A DNA stretch of 64,000 bases. Source: Rhizobium lusitanum. Lineage in GTDB: Bacteria > Pseudomonadota > Alphaproteobacteria > Rhizobiales > Rhizobiaceae. This document shows, piece by piece, positions 17,839 through 26,973 of this stretch. The first letter of the stretch is position 1, and every line of letters starts with the position of its first letter. The translations under genes were made by a program, and so were the position numbers. Location of the stretch: the NCBI RefSeq assembly GCF_014189535.1, contig NZ_CP050307.1, positions 1-64,000 of the forward strand, in the 5' to 3' direction. The notes beneath the pieces were generated by a model that had not been told where the DNA came from, searched no databases, and saw nothing but the letters and a program-made list of their open reading frames with translations.

Positions 17839-20800
17839 TCAAATCTGTTCCTGTGTTTTGAACGAAACTGCGGGTTTGGGCCGTCTACCTTCAGCGGCAA
17901 GCAGCAATGACATCGCTGAGGGCAGGAGGGTCAGGGTCAGCACTGTTGCCACTGCGAGGCCGCCGATGATGGCAAAGGCCATGGGTCCCCAGAAAATCTC
18001 GGAGGCGATCGGAATCATCCCGAGAATTGCGGCGCAGGCCGTCAGAACGATGGGACGGGCGCGATGGATGGAGGCGGCGGTGATGGCTTCCTTCGGCGAT
18101 TGACCAAGCGCGACGTTCTGATCGATCTCCTGAATGAGGATGACCGCATTGCGAATGATCATCCCGGACAAGGCGATAACGCCGAGTTGGGCGACGAAGC
18201 CCATCGGTGTGCCGGTGGGCAACATCGCTCCAACCACGCCAATGAGACCAAACGGCGCCATGAGCAAAGCCAGTGCCATTCTGGAAAAGCTCTGCAGCTG
18301 GATCATCAGGAGAACTGCAATAACGAAGAGCATCACGGGAATGACGGCGAAGATTGACGAGTTTCCTTTCTCGGCCTCCTCGGTGATGCCGCCTGCAATG
18401 ATGGAGTAGCCCATGGGAAGCTCTGCCCGCAAAGCGTCGAGCTGTTCATTGACCTGCCCCGCGACAGTCGCAGCCAACCCACCTTTCTGCACGTCGGCCT
18501 GGACGATGATCATCGGCTTTCCCTGCTGCCGCCAGATGATCGGATCTTCCATGCCATAGGCAATCGTCGCGACCTGGCGAAGCGGCACGTAGTTTCCATC
18601 GCCGGTTCGCAGTTCGAGATTGCCGATCGCCGCCACTGATGTGCGATCGGTTTCCATGCCCTTGACCATCACGTCAACGAGCTTGTCCTGGTCCCGAACC
18701 GTCGTCACTTTCGACCCGGAGAAGATCGAGGCGATCTCACTGGCGATCGATTCCGAGCTCATGCCCAGGGCGCGGGCCTCGATCTGATTGACCATGATCG
18801 TCACGCTCTTTTGCGGCTCGCCTGCGGTGAGGTTGATGTCACGGGTTTCGGAATTCTTGCCAATGATGGCGGCCACTTTCGCGGAGAGGGCGCGAACCTC
18901 CTGATAATCGGGACCGGAAACCCGGAACTTTAGCGGCCAACCGACAGGGGGGCCGAGTTCGAGAGGTGAAACGCGTGTGACCAGATCCGAAAATCGCTCA
19001 TTGAGGACGGCTTCAATTTTGCGGCGGACGGCCTCGCGTTTCTCGACGCTTCTGGCAACGACAACGGTTTCCGTAACATTGTTATTATCGAGCTGGAGAT
19101 CCATCGGTAGGTAAAAGCGAATGGATCCGGAGCCGACATAGGTGGTGAAATGATCGATGTTGTGATCGGTTCGCAGGATCGCTTCCAGTTCGCGCGCGCG
19201 CAGATCTGTCGCAGAGCGCGATGCGTTTTGCGGGAGCGTAAGGCTGACCAACAGCTCCGGTCTGTCGGAGGCTGGAAAGAATTGCGCCTTCAGTTGGCCA
19301 AGGCCAACGATCGACAGCAGAAGTGCCGCGATCGCGCAGAATATCGTCACTCCGCGATGCTGGAGGTTCCAGCGAAGCACTTTGCGATAAGCGGAGATGA
19401 CGGCGCCTCTCTTGTTATGCGCGTGGGCGAGGCTGCGCGGCAGTATCCATGTGCCGAGGATCGGTGAAAACAACACCGCGACGATCCAGGACGACGAAAG
19501 CGCGATGAGGATCACCATGAAAAGGGAGAATGTGTACTCCCCCGCACCCGAGGCGGCAAAGCCGACGGGAATAAACCCGGCGATCATCACCAGCGTACCC
19601 GTCAGCATTGGAAACGCAGTGGTCTCATAGGCATGGGTTGCCGCGACCAGGCGCGACTTTCCCTTTTCCAGGCAGGAAATCATGCTTTCGACGGTGATCA
19701 TAGCGTCGTCGACCAGAAGGCCCAAGGCGATGATCAAGGCACCCAGCGAAATGCGCTGAAGTCCGATGCCTGTCAGCTCCATGCCGACAAATGTCAGTGC
19801 GAGAACCAGAGGAATGGATGCAGTAATGACCAGGCCTGCTCGCGATCCCAATGACACGAAGGAAACGGCAAGCACGATGAGAATCGCTTCGATCAGCACC
19901 TTCGTGAAGCCGTCGACGGCATCCTCGACAACCGTCGACTGATCCGCAACCTGGATCATATCGATCCCGTTGGGGAGCTTGGAGGCGATTGCGTGCATAC
20001 GCTCCTTCAGCGCTTTGCCGAAGGCGAGGAGGTTTCCATCCTTTGCCATCGAGATGGCAAGGGCAATCACCTCCTTGCCATTGACGCGCACTGAAGCCGC
20101 GGGCGGATCAACGATGGTTCTTGAGATCGTCGCGATGGAGTCGAGCCTGAAATAGCGGCTGCCGAGCTTCAGGGTTACATCTTTCAGATTATCCTCGGAG
20201 ACGAAGGCTCCGCTGACCCGCACGGAGATTTTTTCTTCGGTCGTCTGAACCGTCCCGACCGGATTGACGGCGTTCTGGGCCCGGATGGCTTCGATGGCGG
20301 CGGACGGATCGATGCCGAGGCTCGCAAGCTTGCTCGGCGAGAACTCGACGACGATCTGCTCTTCCTGGGCGCCGAGGACGTTGACCTTGCCGATGTCGGG
20401 CAGCGACAGGATTTCCTCGCGGATCGCTTCGACGCGATCACGCAACTCACGCTGGGTGAAGCCGTCGGCGTGAAAGGCATAAATACTGCCATAGGTGTCG
20501 CCGAATTCATCGTCGAAGAATGGTCCCTGGACGCCGTCCGGAAGCGTGGAGGCGATGTCCGACATCTTCTTGCGAACCGTATACCAGATACTATCGACAT
20601 CAGCCGGTGGCGTGTCGTCACGTAGGTTCACCATGATCACCGACTGACCGGGCCTCGTGTAACTTTGCGTGTAGTCGAGATGCGGGGTTTCGGAGAGCTT
20701 CTTCTCCAGTTTGTCGGTCAGCAAATTGACGGTATCCGCAGCACTTGCTCCCGGCCAACGTGCTCCGACAACCATGGTCTTGATCGTGAAGGGCGGATCT

Positions 20801-20940
20801 TCGTTGCGCGAAAGTTTCTGATAGCTGAGGAGGCCGGCGACAACTGTCGCAAGCATCAGGAAGATGACCAGGGACTGGTGATCGAGGGCCCATTTCGACA
20901 AATTGAAGGGGGTACGGACTTGGTGCGGCTGCTCGCTCAT
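17839..20940 (-). CDS. RND-family efflux permease
   Basis: A 1033-residue inner-membrane proton antiporter of the AcrB/MexB superfamily. It has the usual 12-helix plan: helix 1 near residues 25-45, a large periplasmic loop, helices 2-6, helix 7 near 540, a second loop, and helices 8-12. The paired aspartates of the proton relay are visible in helix 4 (ALGLLVDDAMITVESM). The N-terminus (FNLSKWALDHQSLVIFLM) and the sequence NEDPPFTIKTMVV match the VexF/MexK-like branch found with single-adaptor operons. It follows the adaptor gene with a four-base ATGA overlap. No outer-membrane channel gene is in the operon, so a housekeeping TolC is likely used. Substrates are unknown. Confidence 0.95.
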   Translation of the reverse strand: MSEQPHQVRTPFNLSKWALDHQSLVIFLMLATVVAGLLSYQKLSRNEDPPFTIKTMVVGARWPGASAADTVNLLTDKLEKKLSETPHLDYTQSYTRPGQSVIMVNLRDDTPPADVDSIWYTVRKKMSDIASTLPDGVQGPFFDDEFGDTYGSIYAFHADGFTQRELRDRVEAIREEILSLPDIGKVNVLGAQEEQIVVEFSPSKLASLGIDPSAAIEAIRAQNAVNPVGTVQTTEEKISVRVSGAFVSEDNLKDVTLKLGSRYFRLDSIATISRTIVDPPAASVRVNGKEVIALAISMAKDGNLLAFGKALKERMHAIASKLPNGIDMIQVADQSTVVEDAVDGFTKVLIEAILIVLAVSFVSLGSRAGLVITASIPLVLALTFVGMELTGIGLQRISLGALIIALGLLVDDAMITVESMISCLEKGKSRLVAATHAYETTAFPMLTGTLVMIAGFIPVGFAASGAGEYTFSLFMVILIALSSSWIVAVLFSPILGTWILPRSLAHAHNKRGAVISAYRKVLRWNLQHRGVTIFCAIAALLLSIVGLGQLKAQFFPASDRPELLVSLTLPQNASRSATDLRARELEAILRTDHNIDHFTTYVGSGSIRFYLPMDLQLDNNNVTETVVVARSVEKREAVRRKIEAVLNERFSDLVTRVSPLELGPPVGWPLKFRVSGPDYQEVRALSAKVAAIIGKNSETRDINLTAGEPQKSVTIMVNQIEARALGMSSESIASEIASIFSGSKVTTVRDQDKLVDVMVKGMETDRTSVAAIGNLELRTGDGNYVPLRQVATIAYGMEDPIIWRQQGKPMIIVQADVQKGGLAATVAGQVNEQLDALRAELPMGYSIIAGGITEEAEKGNSSIFAVIPVMLFVIAVLLMIQLQSFSRMALALLMAPFGLIGVVGAMLPTGTPMGFVAQLGVIALSGMIIRNAVILIQEIDQNVALGQSPKEAITAASIHRARPIVLTACAAILGMIPIASEIFWGPMAFAIIGGLAVATVLTLTLLPSAMSLLLAAEGRRPKPAVSFKTQEQI

Positions 20941-22013
20941 GGGCGCTCATCCTTCGCGATCGTAACTGCCTCGCCGTCGCGCAATTTGCTGACGCCTGCC
21001 GTCGCGACGATGTCGCCATCCGCCAGGCCGTCAGAAATGAACATGTTGTTTTCGGCATATCGCTCGATCTTGACTATGCGAGCCTGCAGCGTCTTGGTCT
21101 CAGGTGCATAGATGAAAACGGCCTGGTCCTGCCCCCGACTGGTCAGCGCTGAGGCCGGGACCTTGAAGACACGTTTTGGCGAGAGGATCACCTTGCCAGT
21201 GACCGCAGCTCCCATGGGAACTCCTTCCACCACGCCTTCCAGCGTGACTTTGACACGATAGGTTCGCGTCGCCGTGTCGGCGGAAGGCGTGACTTCACGA
21301 ACCTTTCCCCTGGTGACGAGGGCTGGATTGGAGAGCAGGCTGACCTCGACTTCAGTGTCATCCAGCTTCTCGCTTAGCATCTGTTCCGGAACGTCGAAGA
21401 CGGCGTCGAGTTCGGTATTCGAACTGAGGGTCAGGATCGTTTGCCCTGTGGTCACGACCTGTCCCTCATTGACGGATACCCCAGAAATGATGCCGTCTCG
21501 TCCCGCCTTCAGCTCTGTGTAGGAGAGGGTCTGTTCGGCGCTCGCAAACGCTGCGGTGGCGACCTCTAGCTTTGACTTTGCTGCCTGAAGATTGGCGTCG
21601 CTCTGTTGAACCTGCGCTCGCGATACAGCGTTCTTTGCAATGAGTTCCCAATTGCGTGCCGCGGTGATGTCCGCGAGTGCCACGTCCGACTTTGCCGCAT
21701 CCATTTGCGCGGAGGCAGAGGAGACGTTGATCAAGGATGGCGTCTTTTCCACCGTCGCCAGGATATCGCCCTTCTTCACGGTCGATCCGTTTTCGACGCG
21801 AAAGACGAGCAGTCCGTCAAGCCTGAAGCTCATCGGTGTTTCATAACGCGGCTGGATCGCTCCGGTTTGGCTAAAGGTTTCGCCGAGAACCTCCGACTTG
21901 ACTGTCACTGCTCTGATGGCGCGTGGCGTCTTCTCAGGCGTGGTTTCGTCAGAACAGGCGGTTAAAAACATTGCAAACGCGCCTGCTGTGCAGACGAGCA
22001 TTCGGCTAAGCAT
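20937..22013 (-). CDS. RND efflux periplasmic adaptor (membrane fusion lipoprotein)
   Basis: A 358-residue adaptor linking the RND pump to an outer-membrane channel. A lipoprotein signal ends at LTAC, so it is anchored in the inner membrane by lipid. After it come the lipoyl halves (DGLLVFRVENGSTVKKGDILA and GIISGVSVNEGQVV), a helical hairpin between them, and a beta-barrel domain. ATG at 22013 has GGAG seven bases upstream; a GTG two codons earlier is less likely. First gene of the efflux operon, divergent from the response regulator with 225 bases between. Confidence 0.93.
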   Translation of the reverse strand: MLSRMLVCTAGAFAMFLTACSDETTPEKTPRAIRAVTVKSEVLGETFSQTGAIQPRYETPMSFRLDGLLVFRVENGSTVKKGDILATVEKTPSLINVSSASAQMDAAKSDVALADITAARNWELIAKNAVSRAQVQQSDANLQAAKSKLEVATAAFASAEQTLSYTELKAGRDGIISGVSVNEGQVVTTGQTILTLSSNTELDAVFDVPEQMLSEKLDDTEVEVSLLSNPALVTRGKVREVTPSADTATRTYRVKVTLEGVVEGVPMGAAVTGKVILSPKRVFKVPASALTSRGQDQAVFIYAPETKTLQARIVKIERYAENNMFISDGLADGDIVATAGVSKLRDGEAVTIAKDERP

Positions 22014-22238
22014 GAGCACTCCAGTGTTTGCTGGCGTGCCTCTTGGTTGAGAGAGGCAAGCGGATTGGATCGCCGTTCTCTCCCACGTCGCTTGTCGGAC
22101 GTGTGTTGCATCGTGTTAAGATTTGTTTCGGGCACCCCGCTAATTCGCTTCGCTAGCAACAAAACTTAATATTATGCCGCCCGAAGCCATGCGCGATTAT
22201 GGTACGGGAAGGAATAAAAGGCGGGAGGTGACCGATCT

Positions 22239-22985
22239 ATGGACCACAGTGGACGAGCGATGTCAGACACGCCGAAGATCCTGATTGTAGAAGATGATGC
22301 GCAGATTGCCGGTATGGTTCGGGATAGTCTCGGCGAGCAGGGAATGCTCGTCGAGATCGCAGCCGACGGGGTTGCCATGGACACGAAGATGCGCGCTCTG
22401 GAATTCGACCTGGTCGTGCTGGACGTCATGCTGCCAGGGGAAGATGGATTCAGTATTTGCCGCCGGCTTCGTGGTAGCGGGGATATCCCGATCCTGATGC
22501 TGACCTCGGTGAGCAGCGATATCGACCGCGTCGTCGGATTGGAGATCGGTGCCGATGACTACGTGACGAAACCTTTCGTGCTCAGAGAGCTGACCGCCCG
22601 CATCAAGGGTCTGCTTCGACGCTCCAAGCTCGCGTCTGTCCGCCCCGATAGTCCACGAAAGCGCCTGTTCCGCTTCGATGGATGGCGGGTCGATCCGATC
22701 CGCCGCCAGGTTCACGATCCAAGTTATGCTCGGGTCTCGATGACGACCCACGAGTTCGACCTGTTGCTGGCATTCTGTCAAAACCCTGGTCGCGTACTCA
22801 CCAGGGAGCAACTGCTTGCAGTCACGCATGCAGGATTGGCGGGTCCCATCGAGCGCAGCATCGACGTTCACATTAGTCGCTTGAGGCAGAAGCTCGAGAT
22901 TGATCCCCGTGATCCCGTGCTTTTGAAAACGGTCCGTTTGGGTGGCTACATCTTCACAGCCGCCGTGGAAGAGATTGATGGCTAG
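22239..22985 (+). CDS. OmpR-family response regulator
   Basis: A 248-residue regulator. The receiver domain has the acidic pair (VEDD), the phosphorylated Asp62 in LVVLDVMLPG, Thr in MLTS and Lys in DDYVTKPF. The C-terminal winged helix has the pattern SMTTHEFDLLLAF and RSIDVHISRLRQKLE. The start is fixed by GGGAGGTG at 22223-22230, eight bases before the ATG. It overlaps the kinase gene by eight bases and is divergent from the efflux operon, which it most likely controls. The signal is unknown. Confidence 0.95.
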   Translation: MDHSGRAMSDTPKILIVEDDAQIAGMVRDSLGEQGMLVEIAADGVAMDTKMRALEFDLVVLDVMLPGEDGFSICRRLRGSGDIPILMLTSVSSDIDRVVGLEIGADDYVTKPFVLRELTARIKGLLRRSKLASVRPDSPRKRLFRFDGWRVDPIRRQVHDPSYARVSMTTHEFDLLLAFCQNPGRVLTREQLLAVTHAGLAGPIERSIDVHISRLRQKLEIDPRDPVLLKTVRLGGYIFTAAVEEIDG

Positions 22986-24300
22986 GAACGTCAGCGGGAT
23001 ACCGAGGACCCTTCGTGGGCAAATCACCGTGATCATTCTTCTCGCTCTGGTCACTGTCATCGTCACAGGCAGGGCATTGGAGAATTTTGCCAAGAGCGAC
23101 TACGCCGTTCCAAATCTTGAGAGAGCGGCGGAGCAGGTGAGGACAGTTGCATTGCTGCTGGCAAATGCGACCCCAGCGGAACGCGCATCGATTATCTCCA
23201 AAGCCCAAGGTGCGGGACTGGATGTCTCGCTTGCGCCTATCTCGACGGCGGCGAAATTCACTGGATCTTCCGAAATGCAAAGCGTTGCGGAAAATTTTGC
23301 CGACCTTCTGTTTCCACCGGATGGCGAGCCGCCGCTGGGTGGGTGGCGCGCATTTTTCGACGGTCGGCGCGTAATCGCTGAACGGGTCGATGATCAAACC
23401 ATGCTGATGTTCTTTGGCTTTCCGGACACGATCCTGACGAGTTCATTTCTCAGTCAGAGCACATATTATTTCATCGCGGTCATTGTTTTGCTCGTCTTCT
23501 TTTTCATCTTTGCGATTAGAGCCGTGACGGAGCCCATCAAAAAGATTTCCGAGGCGGCGATAGAATCCGATATCAACAGCAGCTCGCAGGTCTTCGAAGA
23601 GCGCGGCACCATCGAGATCGTATCGCTTGCCCATGCTCTCAATGGCATGCGCAATCGCATTCGTCTGATGGTGGACGGCCGGACACGGATGCTCAGGGGC
23701 ATCAGCCACGATGTTCGAACTCCTTTGACCAGGCTCAGATTGCGGACAGAGCGCATGGAGGGCGGAGCTTTGCGGGAAGCGTTGCTTGTCGACATCGACC
23801 ATATCGATGGCCTCCTTGCGGAAAGCCTGAACTATCTGCGCGACGAATACGCCACCGAGGAGGTAGAGCGCGTCGATGTCGCAAGCATTCTGCAGACTGT
23901 ATGCAGCGACTTCTCCGACGTGGGGTTTGAGGTGACCTATGAAGGGCCGAACAAGTTTATCGCGAACTGCCGTCCTCTTTCGATTACCCGCGCGGTGACT
24001 AATCTCTGCGACAACGCCATAAAATTCGCTTCAAGAGCCAGCGTTCGGCTGGATGGAAATGAGGCAGGATTTTCAATTGCGGTTGCAGACGATGGGCCGG
24101 GAATTCCCGAAGCTTTGAGGGAGAAGGTATTTGATCCCTTTTTCAAGGGGGACGCATCTCGTACCGGGCAGGCCGGCTTTGGACTGGGGCTGTCCATCGT
24201 CGCCGATATCGCACACTTGCACCGGGGGAGCGTGACGCTACTACCTCGTTATCCCCACGGCCTCGTCGCCCGGGTCGTTATCCCGCGTCTGACGGTCTGA
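22978..24300 (+). CDS. Sensor histidine kinase
   Basis: A 440-residue membrane kinase. Helix 1 is about residues 14-31, a periplasmic sensor of about 130 residues follows, and helix 2 is about 163-180. A HAMP segment leads to the H-box RGISHDVRTPLTRL with His244. The catalytic domain has the N-box (TNLCDNAIKFA), DDGPGIP, F-box (VFDPFFKGD) and GFGLGLSIV. The start ATG at 22978 overlaps the end of the regulator gene, giving translational coupling. Partner of the OmpR-type protein. The periplasmic domain has no family I recognise. Confidence 0.93.
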   Translation: MARNVSGIPRTLRGQITVIILLALVTVIVTGRALENFAKSDYAVPNLERAAEQVRTVALLLANATPAERASIISKAQGAGLDVSLAPISTAAKFTGSSEMQSVAENFADLLFPPDGEPPLGGWRAFFDGRRVIAERVDDQTMLMFFGFPDTILTSSFLSQSTYYFIAVIVLLVFFFIFAIRAVTEPIKKISEAAIESDINSSSQVFEERGTIEIVSLAHALNGMRNRIRLMVDGRTRMLRGISHDVRTPLTRLRLRTERMEGGALREALLVDIDHIDGLLAESLNYLRDEYATEEVERVDVASILQTVCSDFSDVGFEVTYEGPNKFIANCRPLSITRAVTNLCDNAIKFASRASVRLDGNEAGFSIAVADDGPGIPEALREKVFDPFFKGDASRTGQAGFGLGLSIVADIAHLHRGSVTLLPRYPHGLVARVVIPRLTV

Positions 24301-24334
24301 ACTATCGCAAAACTGTAACTCCAAGCGGACTTCT

Positions 24335-25046
24335 CTATATCAGCTTTATTTCCTTACGCCCGAACCAGCGGAGAATAGTTGCGATCAGTTCTTGCGGCTG
24401 TTCGAAGGGCAATAGGTGGGCTGCATCCTCAATAACCCAAAACTCGGCATCCTTCAGATGTCTGGCGATTTCCTCGTTTGACGCGCGTGTGGATAAGTGA
24501 TCTTCGGATCCGCTGAGCAGCAGTACCGGAAAACACATTTCTCGTAAGTACATTGTTGGGTCGGGCCGTGTGATCAAAGCGCGGTTCTGACGCTCTTGAA
24601 CCTCCGGCGGGCAGTCCTCGACCATTTTCAAAATGGCAGCAACCAGATCCGGCTTCTGCTTGCTTGCGGCGGAGATGACTTTCGGTACCCAACCACGCGC
24701 ATAGGCGATCATATCTTTATTCGCTTCTGCGATGCGGGCTTCACGGTGTGCGAGCTCATGTTCTCCCAGACCCTCGGCATTGGCATTTGCCAAAACCATC
24801 GCACGAATACGATCTGGCGCTTGGCGACCCATTTCCATAGCCACGCGCCCGCCCATCGAATGGGCCAGAACGATCAATTCCCCATCCGTCTCAGCCAGAG
24901 ACCGCGCCGCCATTTCTTCGATCGTCGTGTCGCGGCTGGTGTCGGCCACATATACCGCGGCTCCCTCAAGTTTCATTGCTTCCGCGACTGCGTGCCCAAG
25001 TACGAGCGTCGGACATGATCCCTGGGATGGTTACGAGTGTTGTCAT
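24335..25046 (-). pseudogene. Alpha/beta hydrolase, frameshifted near the N-terminus
   Basis: From 24976 down to 24335 the frame encodes most of an alpha/beta hydrolase, with the nucleophile elbow in VLAHSMGGRVAME, the acid in LLLSGSEDHLS and His in EDAAHLLP. The proper start is at 25046, where MTTLVTIPGIMSDARTWAR is read behind GAAGAAAG. This frame is off by one. Removing the extra T at about 24989 would join the two as DARTWARVAEAMKLEGAAVYVAD. One surplus base therefore breaks the gene, or the base is a sequence error. Translation from 24976 would lack the first strand and the oxyanion loop. Substrate unknown. Confidence 0.82.
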
Positions 25047-25129
25047 GGCTTTCTTCACCGATCTTGGAAGGGGCTGGCGCGTCCTGCGTTGCTGCGGGTT
25101 TAAGAAGGCTACGGATTACTAGGTTCAAT

Positions 25130-25430
25130 CAATAAGAGCTTGATGTTCCTTCTCCGAAAGATCTTACGGAAGAGCTTGCTGGTTCTGGTGCGAGGCCAGG
25201 TACATGGGGCCGCCGCGAGGTCCGGGGGAAGGTAGCCCATCAGCATCACCACGTCGATATCGGAGGCGCTTTCGGCAATTTTCCCAGTCAGAAGAGCATG
25301 TCCTTCCCGTTGCATGACGCCAAGAACGCGCTGCATAGTCGGCTTTTGCTCTCTCCTTCTCGATGATGTGGGTTACCTCAGAGATCCTGACGGTTGCTCG
25401 TAGATCTACGAAAAAACGCTTGAGGAGTTG
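25130..25430 (-). pseudogene. 3-hydroxyacyl-CoA dehydrogenase relic
   Basis: One minus frame encodes QRVLGVMQREGHALL followed by IAESASDIDVVMLMGY. Another frame continues RGGPMYLASHQNQQAL, and ISEVTHIIEKERAKADYAA stands upstream. This is the C-terminal domain of a FadJ/FadB-like 3-hydroxyacyl-CoA dehydrogenase, shifted at about 25235 and lacking the rest. Beta-oxidation enzymes of this type exceed 700 residues, so this is a small remnant. Confidence 0.7.
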
Positions 25431-25645
25431 GCATCGATCCATGACGAGTGGGCCTTCGGGGCAAGGCTACTCCACCGCGAAGTTGGTGGATCTTCCACAA
25501 CCGGCTATTGAACCTCGAAGCAAAATGTTTATTTTTCCGCGCTGTAAATGTGGGCGCAACATTCACCCCCCAGGAACATGCGAAGCTCACGCTTCGCCGA
25601 TGCTCTGCGGATGCCTACTTAATCACTCGGAGTTTCAGGCAGACA

Positions 25646-26740
25646 ATGACATTCCCAATGATACAGCTTCCGCAGAGAGCTCTCACGCTTTCACAGGGCG
25701 TAATCTCAGTGCCGAAAGCCCTCTTTTTCTCGTTGCCGATCATCATCGGCCTCACTGCTTTCATGGCGATTTCTGAAGCTCCGGGCATCTTGAGGGATTG
25801 GACGATCAACCAAAACCCCGTCACGCTTGATAGCGGCGATATTCGCGATGGAAAATGCACGACCAGAAAGGGCTTCTTCACCACTTGCTCGGCTGATCTC
25901 AACTATACGTACAATGGTCAGAGCTATGACAAGAACGTCGAGATCATGTTCGTCGACATCCATGACGGTGATTATGACACGAATCTCGTAATTTCTGCGG
26001 ATCACCCGGATTTGGCGACCCTGAGTCTGGGAATTGAGAAGCTCTGGAACCGAATCATAACGCTAGCCGTGTTCGTCGCTCTTCTTGGTGGAGCTAGCAT
26101 CGCCGCGATTTTCCAGATCCTGCGTGGCTGGCGCGTCCGCAGCCGATTGCGGCAACCTGCTCAACTCGTGCCGGTTCCGGTGGAAATCACCGCATTCGAC
26201 CGGCGACGCAAGCGATTGGCGGTGACCTATACGGATAAGATTGCCGAGAGAAAGACTGGGCGGGTAGGACATACGCATTTCGAGCCGGGACAGGAACCGC
26301 TGCTCATCGGCGAAAACGGCGGCAAAGCCGTGGGGCTTGCCGTCTGGCATGGAAAGACGTCTCTTCCGGTGCTCCTGGACGAGCGACTGGAACGGATCGA
26401 GATGACGGCGGAAGAGCGTGCAAAAGTCCTCGCTCCGCTGGCTGTCGAACTGGGTGGGCATACACCGGAGCTCATTGTGCAGGGAAAGAAAGGGCCGTCC
26501 ATCATGACGCGGCTCGCGAGATTCCTCCTCGTGATACTCCTCATCATCGGCGGCATTTTCGGCTACTGGCTTTGGTATGTGACCAGCGCTAGTTCGCAGT
26601 TTACGTCGCCCGCCATGGATATCAACAACATGCTGCCGGCTCCTCTCAACCGCTGGGGTTGTGATCAGCTGAAGAAGCGTTTCGGCGATCAACGTGCGCC
26701 TTTTGGATGCACCGCATCAGACTACAGCAGCTGGAAGTGA
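25646..26740 (+). CDS. Membrane protein of unknown function
   Basis: A 364-residue protein. Hydrophobic segments lie at about residues 23-40 (ALFFSLPIIIGLTAFMA), 138-160 (IITLAVFVALLGGASIAAIF) and 295-313 (FLLVILLIIGGIFGYWLWY). Between the first two is a periplasmic domain with a pair of cysteines (GKCTTRKGFFTTCSADLNYTYNG). Between the last two is a cytosolic domain. Two further cysteines are close to the end. The frame is open upstream to 25448, but MTFPMIQLPQRAL at 25646 is the more natural start. No family recognised. It stands alone, convergent with serA. Confidence 0.7.
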   Translation: MTFPMIQLPQRALTLSQGVISVPKALFFSLPIIIGLTAFMAISEAPGILRDWTINQNPVTLDSGDIRDGKCTTRKGFFTTCSADLNYTYNGQSYDKNVEIMFVDIHDGDYDTNLVISADHPDLATLSLGIEKLWNRIITLAVFVALLGGASIAAIFQILRGWRVRSRLRQPAQLVPVPVEITAFDRRRKRLAVTYTDKIAERKTGRVGHTHFEPGQEPLLIGENGGKAVGLAVWHGKTSLPVLLDERLERIEMTAEERAKVLAPLAVELGGHTPELIVQGKKGPSIMTRLARFLLVILLIIGGIFGYWLWYVTSASSQFTSPAMDINNMLPAPLNRWGCDQLKKRFGDQRAPFGCTASDYSSWK

Positions 26741-26765
26741 CGCCGAACGACGTGGGTTGAAATCT

Positions 26766-26800
26766 GATAGACGCGGGCTCCCTGGGAGCTCGCGTCTATC
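26766..26800. terminator. Long inverted repeat between convergent genes
   Basis: Two 17-base arms with one mismatch surround a single base, between the ends of the membrane-protein gene (26740) and serA (26974). There is no T-run on either side, so it is not a canonical terminator. It may still act as a bidirectional one or protect mRNA ends. Confidence 0.5.
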
Positions 26801-26973
26801 CCTTCGAGCCTTGCGAGGATGAAACGTTCAGAAAGATGTGGCATTGGCCGCCGACTGCGGCAGCATATTGAGGTCAAGCCGGGCGGTGTATATCGCACTG
26901 CGAAGCGCTTTGGCGCCCTCCTCACCAAGCCGGCGCTGCCAAACTCCAATGTATTGAAGATTGGCACCCGGCG

